From Collybia mongolica (lineage: Eukaryota > Basidiomycota > Agaricomycetes > Agaricales > Clitocybaceae): a stretch of DNA of 64,000 bases. This document shows positions 22,260 through 33,702 of this stretch, one piece after another (position 1 is the first letter of the stretch; each line of letters starts with the position of its first letter). Below the pieces are notes generated by a model. The model saw nothing but the letters and a program-made list of their open reading frames with translations. It made no database searches and was not told the origin of the DNA. Made by a program: the position numbers and the translations under genes. The stretch lies in the NCBI GenBank assembly GCA_013420905.1, contig JAAXNY010000001.1, positions 620,001 to 684,000 on the forward strand, written 5' to 3'.

Positions 22260-22932
22260 GGTGTTTCCCGTGTGTGGGACGGGCAATGGCGAAGTACGTG
22301 TGGCACAGATTCCATAGGGAATCCGCACCTACAGGCTGTGGGCTCTTCAGGGAAGAACTGAGATCAGAATGTCCCTATGGGGGCATGTCCAGTTACGCAG
22401 CATGTTAAATGTGCAGTGAGACCATGACTATGTCCGGTCTTACGCATCCAGGGCCCACTATTGACATGGGTTGGAGTGATTGGGGTGTCCTTCTTCTCAT
22501 AGAGAGGGAGGAAGTTCTTGCCAATGTACTTTGAGGACTGGAATAGGGACTTCCAGCCGTCAAGCATGCGTGTGACTGCCCCACTCCTAGCGAAGTCAGC
22601 AGATATGACCGGCGCCCCCCCCGCCTCGATGCGTGTCGAGGTGGCGAGGATGTGTGCCAGTTGGTGGTCCTCTATTTCCACACCGGGCATGATGTGGTGA
22701 AAGTGGACAGAGTTACCAGGTTCGTGTTGGAGCCAAGGCACCAGCACGCGACAGATGGCAAGGGACAAGTGTTGTCCGGAGTGGTGAGACACATCCATGG
22801 ACAGACGGAGCGCATTTGTAGAATCGGAAAAGATGTGTATCTGATGTACATCATCGAGTCCGATTTCCCTGGCTTGAGTAATGCCCTCTGCAATTGCTCG
22901 CAGTTCGGCACCATCGGATGTAGAGAGACCGG
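22260..22932 (-). pseudogene. LINE 1 RNase H C-terminal part and terminal knuckle
   Basis: The C-terminal end of ORF2 after the LTR-like insert. It reads DGAELRAIAEGI near 22,900, HIFSDSTNALRLSMD, then ...HIMPGVEIEDHQLAH, ...CVTGHAPIGTF and a terminal CRCGFP...HVLRHCPSH knuckle near 22,330. These are RNase H and post-RT landmarks of Agaricomycete LINEs. The start of the RNase H (ICIITDAS) lies on the other side of the insert at about 24.25 kb. Confidence 0.75.
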
Positions 22933-24148
22933 TGAAAGGGGGCTCCTGGGCTATACGTGCGCTGATGCTATGAAATGTAATCCCTTACACACACACACCA
23001 AACCTAACAATCAACACACGAACAGTAGGAATCGCCTGTTTTGAGTTCGGGTTCAAGCGCTTAGAAGCACTAAGCTTTGAATAGTACTAGCCAAAGCCCT
23101 TTCCAATGATCTCTCAACGGGTTTGTTTTAGACAAAAGCTTCAACACAGGTTTAAAAACCTGCTAGGTATATTTATAATATCTCTCGATCCAATAGACTG
23201 AGTACCAAGTGTACGTTCAATTATTAATGATCCCAAGCGGATCTATAAGTCCAAGCGACTTATCAAACAATACAGTGCCAAGTGCACTAAGGCCAAGTGC
23301 CTAGTAATTCCAATGGACAATACGGTACTAAGTTCCAAGTGAACTAAGTTTCTTTAATTCTGTAGTTCTTCAATCAATTCCAATCAAGACACGTTGAAGC
23401 AATCTGATCCTTAATTCAGGCACGCAATAGTGTTTTAACAAATGTGATTTGTATACTCTATAGTCGCGCGAAGTGGGGGCAAGATTCCTTGCCTTAGCGC
23501 TACTCATCTACAGTCTATTTATAGTGTACAAACTAAATATCATACGGAATTGTAAATTTTACACGGAACTGCGCTCCCGCGCGCCAAGGATCTGTATTCA
23601 ATGCTGATGCGTCCTCTACAACTTGGCGCGCGCGCCATGCGTGCCAATTATGCCGTTTACTGGTTACTTATCAAATATTGAAAGAGCTGGCTAAACTCTT
23701 ATCAAGTCACGACCGCGCGCTTTGTTATTTAAAACAGCGCGGCGCTGTCATTTACTCCTCCTGATTGTCCCGGTCGCTATTCACGGGGTCCCGTCGCTTC
23801 CGGTAGTTAACACCAAGTACCCCTGACAAGGATCGGGTTGTGCAAGTCCCGAATTTACAATTACTTCTCCTATTAATGATGATCCCCAGACTAATGATAT
23901 CATACTACAACGGTTACTTATGAACTAAGACACCGAGGTTGTAACCGGGCATGGTGAGTAGGACTAATAATAGACCGTACTCATAGTCCTCTGTACTGAT
24001 AGTGTATTATCCATTAGACTAGTTCACTCTGATTAGCCGTCTTGGAGCTCAACTCTAATCCTTTATTACCGTTTACTTGGTTATTAGAAATGATACTAAT
24101 AGCCTTACTTGTCGACTTTATAAGTGCAAACAATTTCGGGCCCTATCA
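22933..24148. mobile_element. 1.2-kb LTR-like insert (probable solo LTR), copy 1
   Basis: 1,216 bp with TGAAAGGG...CCCTATCA termini. It is flanked by CCGG on both sides (22929-22932, 24149-24152), or by ACCGG if the last A is counted in the duplication. No ORF of note lies inside. A second copy of almost the same length lies at 36,651-37,867 at a different site of another LINE. TG...CA ends, short inverted termini, a small target duplication and no coding capacity fit a solo LTR of an LTR retrotransposon not otherwise present here. A non-autonomous DNA element is an alternative. Confidence 0.65.
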
Positions 24149-24152
24149 CCGG

Positions 24153-26472
24153 CCACAGCCCAGTCCTCGTATAGATTGCCCTCATGCCATGCCCGGTAAA
24201 CCGAGACTGATTGAAGAGGGAGTGGGGGAGTTGACGCATCTGTAATGATACAGATGTGGTTGGGAGAATGGGAGGCCGCGTCCACAGCCCCCTTGAGGGA
24301 TGTGGAACGATCTTCCATAAACTTTTTGTGTTCCTTATCCGCCTTTGACGGAGGGGAAACGATATCATAGACAATACGCCTCGGATAAACATCCTTGGGG
24401 CGAGAGCCAGGGTGGTTAAGAGGATGGACAGGGTCCAGATCCTGGGATGAGAGGTCAAGGTTAGACCACGCCTCCATGATAGGGGACTTCAGATCACCAT
24501 TGATCTGATTTTTGAGGGTCTCAACTGAGAATTTGTGTTTCCCATCGACTAGACGGCGAAAGGCATGGGTTGCCTGTAGCGCTCGGGTGCGGACATGACT
24601 GTGTTCCACCAGCTTCTTAACATGAAGGTGAATCGGAGGTAAGCCCATGATTGTTTCCGCTGCCCCCATGGGGCTGGTTTTGAAAGCGCCGGTAATCCAG
24701 AGGCATGCATGCCGCTGCATTTTCCGGAGGGAGTCGAGGGGGCCTACCATGCGGGCTCCTTTGTATAGCCATAGCCTGCTCCCATATGTAGCTATGGGGA
24801 GAACACAGGCACGGTACAGCACTCATTTGTGTTTAAGCCTAAGCCCACGAACTGAGTTGCCAAGGGCAAGCATGGCCTGCACCAATGTGAGGGCCTTGTT
24901 CGTGTAGCGTTTGACATGTTCCCTGAAGGTAAGGGGCCGGTCAAAAAAGAAGCCCAGATAGTGCCATATGGTGCCAGGGCAGAGCAGTGTGTCACCTGTA
25001 TAGGGTGCATAGCCTAAGTTGATGTCGGGGTTAGCGTCACCGTGTTTCCAAGAGAAATGAAACCCCTCAGACTTGCTGTGTTCGAGGACTAGGCCCATGG
25101 CCTGGGTCAGTTTGAAGATGGCCTTGTATGCTCTCTTGAGCTTCGCTAGGTTTGTGTCCCATGACTCGGACTGCGCAATAATTGTGCCGTCATCAACATA
25201 GGAGATGAGAGTGGACTCTCTGACCCTTCGTTCAAATTCCTTGAGGAAGGGGGAGAGGCAGAGAGCAGAGAGGATGGGGGACAGGGCAGAGCCCTGGCCT
25301 ACACCGACACTGGAGGGGAATTCTGGGGATAGATTGTCATCCCATGCATAGCATGTACTCCGATCGACTAGATAAGACTTAAAGAACTGCACCACTTCTG
25401 GCGCAAATCCTTGCTTTTCCAGGACGGATAGAAGGACCTCATGATTAATAGAGGGGAAGAATTGGGCAAGGTCAAAAGTGACCACACTCGTTTTAAGACC
25501 CGCCCACCATCCAGTGCGGACAGTGTGCATGAGGAAGCACCCAGCATCCTTGGTGGAGTTCTGACAAACTCCTCCAAATTGATTCGGGTGGAGGACTCCA
25601 TGTTCTGCAGCCTCAAACTGCAGTCTAGTGGAGAGCATCTTCTCGAGGAGCTTGCCCAATGTGTTCAGAAGAACAATTGGACAGAACGCCTTGGGGGTAT
25701 CATACAAAGGTTTCCCGGGCTTCGGGATAACTACTGTAGTAGAAGCCTTGAATTTGGCAGGCCAGCAGCCTGTCCGGACGCAAGAGTTGGCCAGCCACAG
25801 GAAGAGGCGGCTTGCGTGCTTGTCCTGGACGAGCCGTTTTAGATGGCGCCATGTGATGTGATCTGGCCCAGGGACAGATCTATTTGAGGTGCCCATAAGG
25901 GCATCTGACATCTCAGCGGCAGAGTACGGGACCCACACCCTAACGGTTGGGGATTCCCATTTGTTACCCAGTTTGGTCAGGTCAACAGGCCTGTCCATAG
26001 CTGAGTTGAAGGTGGAGTGGAGTGCATTCCACAGTTGATCCACAGATGTGCAGGGCACTCCTTGGTACGAGATTGCCTCGACTGGGGGTGTCTTGCATGG
26101 TCCGACCCAGTCCATAAGGTCCCAGGGTCGGAGATTGTTGTGAGCAATCTCGTCAATTCTTTCGTCGAAATGCTTACGTTTTGCCTTATGCGTGGCCTTC
26201 TTGAAGGTTGACCAGTCAGCCGGGAGATCGGACTCCATCGCGACTGCCTTGGTGTTAGCACAGTCAGAATCCCACCAAGACTTAGACCAGGCGCAAGCCC
26301 GGTTAGCCTTAGCATGATGAGACCATGCCACACCAAAAGCGACGGATATAGCCCTAGCAACGGCTTGGGTTTGATCAGCTGACATAGCGTCAGGGATCGG
26401 GATCTGACCCAGGAGAAGGGAGATTTCACTGAGGAAGTCTGTCTCTTCTTCGGAGTCGACTTTGATGGACAT
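24153..26472 (-). pseudogene. LINE 1 ORF2: reverse transcriptase and start of RNase H
   Basis: A long frame (26472-24823, 549 aa) holds the LINE reverse transcriptase. It includes ...KFKASTTVVIPKPGKP, AFCPIVLLNTLGKLLEKM, FGGVCQNSTKDAG and FDLAQFFPSIN (catalytic Asp). GVGQGSALSPILSALCL and the YVDD-box SYVDDGTII follow. A single TGA (plus-strand TCA at 24823-24825) separates it from an in-frame continuation (LYRACVLPIATYGSRLW..., 24822-24153) that leads into RNase H (ICIITDAS). The stop fits CGA to TGA. A frameshift in a run of C near 26,475 detaches it from the endonuclease. Confidence 0.88.
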
Positions 26473-27209
26473 TTTCCCCCTCAGGCCAGTAGACCTTAAG
26501 GGGGATATCCAGTAATAATGGAAGGTGATCGGGTTCCCCCTTGTCTCCTAGCGTCAGATCAGCTGTGTAGCCCCGGAAAATTGGGACAAACACCAGGTCG
26601 AGAATCGAACCACGGAGCGCCGCATTATACAGCCACTCTCTCCAGGTTAAGTGTTGCAGCACACTCCATGAGCCTAGAGGCCATGGGGTGTTTGCATATA
26701 AGTGTCACGTCCCAGTGAGATGAAGGGCAATTAAAATCCCCCCCCATATAACTCAAATCTGGTAGTGTGTCCAGGTGGTCTTCGATGTACCGAATGGCCA
26801 AGCCGTTCTCATCGGAGTAGGTATTCATCAGATGTATGGGGCCAAGATGCCCTTTTACAGTGATGACCATGACATCGCGATGATTCACAATGTCAGATCG
26901 GAGCTTAGGTTTAATCGTGCGCATGGCCCAATTGACATAAGCGAGGACACGTGGCCTTTCATTGGCCTCATCAAACCCTTTAGGGTACATAGCTATCCAG
27001 TCCGGGTGGATTGGTGGCCCTTTAACAGGGACCCTGTCCTTCTCTGTCAGGGAGGCGGTGTATCTCACAGTGGACCATGGTGGTTCCTGGAGAAATAAGA
27101 TATCTGAGACAGATTTCATATGTTCCAGAAGGTTGATTGTCCAGTTGTGCTTGCGTCCCACATTCTGACAATAAATACGTAAAGTGTCTACAGAGGTTGT
27201 ACTACACAT
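26426..27209 (-). pseudogene. LINE 1 ORF2: APE-type endonuclease
   Basis: The N-terminal part of ORF2 nicks target DNA for target-primed reverse transcription. Landmarks are LRIYCQNVGRKH, ILFLQEPPW (catalytic Glu), ...MNTYSDENG, MGGDFNCPSSHWD, then after a frameshift near 26,640 GSILDLVFVP and DHLPLLLDIPL. These are the ordered motifs of the endonuclease/exonuclease/phosphatase fold. The 27209 ATG opens the frame. The frameshift and the following one near 26,475 make the enzyme non-functional. Confidence 0.85.
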
Positions 27210-27400
27210 GGGTCAACGACTGTCGAACTTCTCAAGGGTTTGCCTGGCGTCCAAGGAGCCTGCCTCCTGTGACGTTGGGAAAAGGTGAGTTAGGGGCGGG
27301 AATGAAGCGTAACAGCTCATCGCCTACCTTCTGTGCGGTATACTTGGAGAAGACCCACTTCGGATTGTAGCGGTTCTTCCAGAACGAGCAGATACGACTG

Positions 27401-28858
27401 TCAGATGCATGTGCAAGCGTGCAGTTGACACATCAAGCTGGGTGTGGGCAAGGGTGACCTGCAGGGGTCGCCTCTCGAAGGGGGTTGGCCTTGGGCTGTT
27501 TTTTGCAGCACATGGTGGTGGTCGGTTTCATGTGGGCTGGCACAGATGGAGCACAGCTGTGTCTTGAATGGACAAACCTCTGTATGGTGTCCATACCTCC
27601 AGCAGCAGGGACATATGGGGACTCCGACTCGCTTTTCAGTGGGCAGGATGGTGAGTTTCTTGGACCCAAGCATGAAGCTTCGGCCCTTGAGGCTGTGGAG
27701 GTGCTGTCCACCTCGCGAGTCATAGATATTGAAGAACACTGTGCTGGTGTCTGATGTCCGGGAGTTTCTTACCATCCGGGGCCTAGACCCTTGGTAAAAG
27801 TGGATGGCCTCACGCCAGGGGCATTTACCGAGGATCTCGGCAATGTCGTCTGGTGTGAGGGGAATGGGGGTACCATTGGCGGCATACTTGATGTGCGCTC
27901 CAAAGTAAGGGAAGTCGGGGATGTGGAGGAATGACTTGGATGAGCCTACTTCCACACGCATTTCCATGGAGTTGTCTTTGCGTATCTTTTTAGCTGCATT
28001 GCTAAAATAGGCATGCATGACCTGGATGTCATCTTTGACTGGCAAAACATCACACACAAGGGCCAGGCCCCCAAGGTGGTTTCGGGTCTCAGACACGATG
28101 CGAATGGCCCTCTTATGATTGCCAAGGTGAGAGTTCAGCGGCCCAACCACTGGCGTATCAGGCCAGTGGGTGGGGGGTGAAGTGATGACGACTACCTCCT
28201 TCCGGGAGGGGCCGTGTGTGGTGGATCTCTTGTGTCGAGCTTTCGCTCAAGCCAAGTCTGAAGGGGTAGGGACAATATCACTGGACACGATCTGCTGAGC
28301 GCGCACAATGGAGGCAATGGGTGCTGAGGGAAAGGACTTGGCCATCTGGACAAGCCCCGCCTGAGCTGCAGCGGGGCCCTTTGCCTTCTTTGCAGGGGGA
28401 GGCTGAGGGGTGGAGATTGCAGCAGATGCTGCAGATGCAAAGGACTTTGATCTAGGAGGAAGGGAACGCTTGGTAGAGCATGTGTAGATGACTTTCTTGG
28501 AGGGGTGGCAAAGGCCAGCCGGGTCCGCGGTAGCCTTGGTGGATCGAGGGGGCAGAGAGCGCCCAGGACAAGGTGGTCAATTGGAAGGGATGGGGGCAGG
28601 GGCCGGAGGCGCCTGCGCACAGAGACTCTCAATGAGGGCTTGGAGAGCGATGCTCTTGGACTCGGCATCCGCCGTAACGGCGTGTTCAATGAGGCCAGCT
28701 TTGGAGACTGTGAAGACAGCTTGGAGGAGCTCTTGGACAAGCGTGACTGAGGCTTCGTCTGGGATGCAATAGCCGTTGATGGCCCAGAGGTTGAGCATCT
28801 CTGTGACATTGTGGATGGATGTAGTGGCAGCTTCAAGGTCGTCCAGCGGCATCGTCAT
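27401..28858 (-). pseudogene. LINE 1 ORF1 (gag-like, zinc knuckles)
   Basis: One reading frame from ATG 28858 to 27401, interrupted only by two TGA codons (about 28,577 and 28,250), both in contexts where CGA would restore Arg. The N-terminal part is helical (MTMPLDDLEAATTSIHNVTEML...), followed by a Pro/Ala/Ser-rich linker. The RRM-like core spans ...GLALVCDVLPVKDD..., and two knuckles lie near 27,530-27,600: CPCCWRYGHHTEVC (CX2CX4HX4C) and CSICASPHETDHH. This is an RNA-binding ORF1 as in Tad/I-type LINEs. It lies 190 bp upstream of ORF2. Confidence 0.82.
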
Positions 28859-29221
28859 TGTTGTCGTTGTCGTCGTCCTCTACAATGGGTGCGGGAGTCG
28901 TGGGCCTGAAAAAGACCTGTGATGCAAGGGAGGGGCCTGCTTGAGGATGCAGGCTGGCTACCGCTCGGAGACGGGAGCTGGGGACATGGATCTGCGCAAA
29001 AGTTCACGTAAATCTGGCGGTTTTGCCATACAGTCCGCCGATTGCTGAGATCGGGTTGGAGGTTTGTCTTTGGCCATGGTATAACCACAGCAGTGTACGG
29101 GAGATCAGGGGATCAGAGGAGTTTTGAGGCAGCTGGGTGCGCAAGATGGTGTTGATGAGTAGACCGGGTGGCTGTGCACGTGGGAGTAACAAGTCAAGAA
29201 GCAGTGGCGAACGAATGATCC

Positions 29222-30056
29222 AAGCGTTCAATCAACCACCGCATGATCAACTTATTAAATTAGTCGGAAAGTATTTGGAGATCAGGGACATGCTGTATAA
29301 TTAAATGGCAGATATCAGTTGAATTCTCGACCAAACCACTGAAGAACTAGTGGATACACAAGAATTTCGAATCTTGGAAGACCTAATTCCATTATTACAA
29401 GATGGAATTCGACTACCCACATCCACACCTTCAACACCCACAGAGTCCACTGAGAGAATCTACACAGTCGACGAAGAAATACAGACATCCCCTCCTAAAA
29501 CACCAACGCCTTCGACTCCAAACTCTCCTATCTATCAACCCAAACCTCTCCCAATCCTGCCTTTTCGCGAACCATCTCCTTCAGCATCGCAACATTCCAC
29601 TCCTGATCCAGCAGACATGGTTCCGAACAAGGAAATATTTAAATATTTAAAAAATTGAAAAGCCACTAAATCTGTCATCAAAAAGAAGAAAGCACCCAAA
29701 CCTATCAAATATACGATGAACCCTCTCAATTATGTTGGAAGTCAAGAAAAACCTATCGACCTCACTCAAATAGAAAGAATGCTCATCAATAAAAATGTAT
29801 TATGCTCTTGATGCCTCAACTTTAGACATTCGTCGATACACTACAAAAAACAATATTGTCCAATATGTTTCAAACCAGTGCCAGGACATTGTTGCAACCA
29901 ATGCCCCGAAAGACCCACAACTAGAACGGCAGGGTATTATCAAAGCTGGCAACAGGTTGGTGATGAGCATGAAGAGGTAGATGATGGGATTGACGATCCT
30001 TTCAATTACCCAGAAGCCATTGCAAACATGACGGGAGAACCAATCAATTACTAAAG
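29222..30056 (+). pseudogene. Gypsy 3' ORF, second part, with Cys-rich motif
   Basis: Continuation of the accessory ORF after the LINE. It is a Pro/Thr/Ser-rich tract (...TSTPSTPTESTERIYTVDEEIQTSPPKTP...) followed by a basic stretch (VIKKKKAPKPIKYTM). A Cys-rich block follows near 29,810-29,930: CLNFRH..., YCPICFKPVPGHCCNQCP. TGA codons at 29656-29658 and 29809-29811 fall where CGA would give Arg. It ends in an acidic tail before the purine tract of the 3' LTR. A Cys-rich ORF at this position is seen in some basidiomycete gypsy elements; its role is unknown to me. Confidence 0.65.
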
Positions 30057-30087
30057 CTGGGATGCTTTAGAGATAGAAGGGGGGTAA

Positions 30088-30568
30088 TGTTACAAATTCC
30101 CCATTCACATGCCCTATTACTTCTTTTCTTATGCATTACTGACTATCAGACGCTTATCAACTCTTATCCTTCAAAACCCATATATGCATTTCCTTTCTCA
30201 TGCTTACTCATCTTTTGTATTACTCTTACTCATCCTCTTTGAAGCTTACTCATTTTTCTTATCTATAACGAATAGTGTAAACCACGCTTATTGGACCTTT
30301 ACATATATATAGGGATACTTTAGCTTAGTTAGTTCTTTAGCTTGACCTAGCTGAATCAACCTTATTCATCTACTTTGACTTCTTGACACGAACTCGATCT
30401 TACTTGCCTTTTGAAGGGGGTAGTGCATCCTTGATCCGATAACTTGATAACTTGACTTTAGCCATATTGAGGGAGTCAATAGACGTTAGACTTACAAAGT
30501 CAACGGTCTAGAACGAACTAGCAATATCTCGGATTGATCTAGAGGATAAGGCCTAAACAGCCGTAACA
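30088..30568 (+). repeat. 3' LTR of the gypsy element
   Basis: 481 bp, same ends as the 5' LTR and about 96% identical by eye. Followed by the target duplication CCATC. Confidence 0.9.
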
Positions 30569-30608
30569 CCATCCAACAAGCACCCACTTACCTTTAGGTA
30601 CTCCTGCT

Positions 30609-31001
30609 CTATTCTATGCATGGTTCCTGGAAGACACCAAAGGCAGCTGGGTTGTTGTGTAGGAAATTGCTAACCTGGACAAGGGTTAGCTTCCTTCTGG
30701 GGTGTTCTACCCACTTGTAGAGTGGGCAGTACCTGAACACATGATCAACAGTCTCTTTTCCGAGACCACAATCATACATGTATGTCTCCTTCTCCTTAAG
30801 AAAACATTGCCTGTAAGTACCAACCAGATGGTTTTGCTTGTCTCCATGGAGATCTTTCTTATCCAAGTCCCCCCTTTCAGGTGGCTTGGCGGAAAATTCA
30901 GCATACCCAACAAGATCCAGTGTTGTTTTTCCCATGGTTAGTAATTTTGAAGTGTTCCGAGATTTCATTAGAACATGATCAGTAAACATTTTGAAGTACA
31001 T
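30609..31001 (-). pseudogene. LINE ORF2 C-terminal fragment at the edge of copy B
   Basis: A 130-aa frame whose last half (TYRQCFLKEKETYMYDCGLG, then ETVDHVFRYCPLY and RRKL) has the CX..HX4C knuckle that closes Agaricomycete LINE ORF2 proteins. No RNase H or reverse transcriptase lies upstream; instead the frame runs into the palindrome unit. The first 130 bp of coding sequence also exist in copy A at 18.75-18.87 kb. It is a fragment captured in, or forming the end of, the palindrome unit. Confidence 0.5.
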
Positions 31002-31180
31002 CAGTAAGACTTTGTAGTTGTGGAAATATTTTTCTAACTGTGGGAATCAAACTTAGCCGACGCGGGGATTTTGAGCAAAAAAGGCAACTGCTAACATGGG
31101 CTGCATTTAATAATATAAATTCGAGTTAATTGGTCTTTTTCTTGGGATATCTCAAGAATTAATTAATAACTCCACTGCAT

Positions 31181-31248
31181 AATCATGCTTACGTTTGCCA
31201 ACTACGCTGTTAGCTCTAACAGCGTAGTTGGCAAACGTAAGCATGATT
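31181..31248. repeat. 68-bp perfect palindrome, copy B
   Basis: Perfect 33-bp arms with a 2-nt centre. Relative to copy A it has C instead of T in the left arm and the matching G instead of A in the right arm, and both CpGs are kept. Confidence 0.9.
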
Positions 31249-33247
31249 ACAAGAAGCTTGTTCCGCTTTGGGTCAAACTTTTCCCACAATGCAAAACATT
31301 GCATATCTCCACAATGACAAGAGTTATGGATGCAATTTAAATTGCTACTACTAGATATGATGAAGGACTACCCAATCAGTATATTTACGTATGTTTGTAT
31401 GTGTTTGTACACCATCAAATATCATGATCAAAAGTAGCTCTCTCACTACAAGCATGTTACAAATGAATATCAAGTTTGTGTATGACTTTGCCACACACCT
31501 AGCCAAACAAACAATACCATCAAAGTTCCCACACTATAAATCATTGCATATCTCAACAATAACAAGGCCTATTGATGTAATTTAAATTGCTAGTGTTAGA
31601 TATAGTGAAGTAGTACCTCATGCATATATTTGTATGTGTTTATATTTGTTTGTATTTTTCTAAACATTATCAACATCATTTTTCTTGCTGCATATTACAA
31701 ATGAATACTGTCTGTATATCACTTCACCACACATCTGGCCAAACAAACAATAATACTTAAGAAATTTCCCACAATATAGATGATGCATATTTCAGCAAAT
31801 ACAAAGCTGGTGGACATGCTACTACTAGACATTGTAAAGGAATACATGATGAGTTTGTTTATATGTATTTGTAGTTGTTTGTACCCCTCCAAATCTCATT
31901 ATCAACAACAACCTTTTTACTACATATTACAAATGAATATGATCTGTATATTACTTTGCCAACATCTGGCCAAACAAACAATATTGATAAAGTTCCCACA
32001 ATTAAGATGATGCATATCTCAGCAAACACAAGGCTAATGGACACAATTGAAATTGCTACTACTCCTAGACACATGGAGGGGGTACATCAAAAAATGCATA
32101 TTTATATTTGTTTGTACCTTTCCAAATTTGATTATAATTTCTAGTTATATCTATTTTAATATCACATTTATATATTACTTGGCCAAATGTATATCCAAAC
32201 AAGTCAATGTGGATGCTCCTGGAATTTATAATACTCAATATCTTGACAATGGCTAGCTATATGAGTATTGTTAAATATAGTTGTGATAATACAATAAAAA
32301 ACACTTAACAGGCATATATACATTTGTTTGAAGTTTGTGTTTGATGCTGATATTTCTATTTTTAGCATATCTGGTAAGTTCTTGATTAACCCAGGATGCA
32401 AGGCTAGAAATAAATTGTTAAATGTTGAATAGTTGATATAAATTTCAATACTGGGAACTTGTTTCTATTATAGGCATTTGGATTGGTATTACTTCCTTAC
32501 ATCACACAAAATGTAAGTCTACACAGGAACTTGTCCCCCACACAAGCCTGCCACTCCTCTGCTGTCCTCAGCTACCACTGCCCCTTTATTTGATTTTGAG
32601 TTAGTGCTTGCTAGTGTGGGATGTGCAAGGGATGGGTTGTGTTTACATGCTGCTGCAGTAGGTGGCCTCCTGTATGTAGTGATATTCTAGAGGGTGGGGG
32701 TTGTCTAAGGTCTGGGGCTGTGCATCAATGAAATACTTGCCTATACCCTACCACACTGTAAAGGGTTGCATCATATTGAGTGTTAGAAGGGGGGAATAAT
32801 GTGAGTAGTAGGGTTCAGCCACACAGGGAAAGGGGCACCAGAAAATTAAATGGGCTTTATTGCAAGAAATCTGGGCCTAGTTCATTGCAAAGGTGCTATC
32901 TGTAATTGGGCAGCCTCATCTATATATAGGTACATTGGATAAATACTGTGGGGGTACCAGAAAGTGTATATCAGCCCACTAGAGCTGTACAAATAGTACA
33001 GGGGTAAAGTGTCAGTAAGAAGTAAACTAATATTTGTGAAAGGGATCAAAATACATCACAAGGTAGATAGAATTACACCAAGGGAATCTCAAGGTAAACA
33101 GCAGCATATAGGTTTATATACAATAGAATATCTGAGCAACTAGATGTGGGGCACATATGTACTCACCTTACACACATCTGGTTTGGACACAGGGGTAGTT
33201 GGTACTACTTGGTCTAGACAGGGGTGCACACACACCCACTAGGTGAT

Positions 33248-33702
33248 TGTTACAGCTGTTTAGGCCTTATCCACTAAGTCAATCTGGTTTGTCAAATTTG
33301 TTTGTTCTAAGACTGTTGACTCTGTAAGTCCAATGTCTGCTGACTCCTTCTTTAGGGCTAAGTCAGATTGTTCATTCAATGATACACTACTCCCTTCATA
33401 AGGTGAGTAGGATTGAGTTTGCATCAAGGAGTCAAGGTAGATGAATAAGGTGAATTCAGCTAGGTCAAGCTAAAGAACTAACTATGCTAGAATATCCATA
33501 TATATACGTATGAGTCCAATAAGCATAGATAAGCGTGGTTTACACTATTGGTTGTATAGATAAGGAGATTAGTAAGTATGAGAAATAGAATGCATATATG
33601 GAGTTTAGAGATAAGAGTTAGCCAACGTTGCTAAGCATGTGTAATCAATAGTATGTAAAGAGAAAAGAGTGAGTAGAACATATGAATAGGGAATTTGTAA
33701 TG
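33248..33702 (-). repeat. Degraded solo gypsy LTR in copy B
   Basis: Matches the gypsy LTR in reverse orientation, from TGTTACAGCTGTTTAGGCC to the AATTTGTAA end. It is flanked by GTGAT on both sides (33243-33247, 33703-33707), a 5-bp target duplication. Many CpGs are lost. It is a solo LTR formed by LTR-LTR recombination, older than the 13.2-30.6 kb copy. Confidence 0.8.

Larger units (their letters stand above)
21829..29208 (-). mobile_element. LINE 1: near full-length non-LTR retrotransposon
   Basis: Minus strand. The A-tail shows as a T-run at 21,829-21,840, and the 13-bp target duplication GAACGAATGATCC is at 21816-21828 and 29209-29221. The 5' end begins CCACTGCTTCTTGACTTGTT. ORF1 carries zinc knuckles. 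ORF2 has an APE-type endonuclease, reverse transcriptase, RNase H and a C-terminal Cys/His knuckle, all recognisable. A 1,216-bp LTR-like insert (22933-24148) splits the RNase H region. Without it the LINE is about 6.2 kb. It is inactive through TGA codons in place of CGA and at least two frameshifts. Confidence 0.92.
13214..30568 (+). mobile_element. Ty3/gypsy LTR retrotransposon with nested insertions
   Basis: The element is bounded by two 481-bp LTRs (13214-13694 and 30088-30568) that both begin TGTTAC and end GTAACA. The 5-bp target duplication is CCATC at 13209-13213 and 30569-30573. In order it carries gag, protease, reverse transcriptase, RNase H and a 3' Cys-rich ORF; no integrase is visible. 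A purine-rich tract (GAAGGGGGGTAA) precedes the 3' LTR. Inserted in it are a Tc1 element (16428-18035), a palindrome unit (about 18.74-21.55 kb) and a LINE (21829-29208). Without these the element is about 5.6 kb. It is dead: gag is frameshifted and several codons are TGA where the family has arginine. The protease has LINCGA in place of the usual D, and the integrase is missing. Confidence 0.9.
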
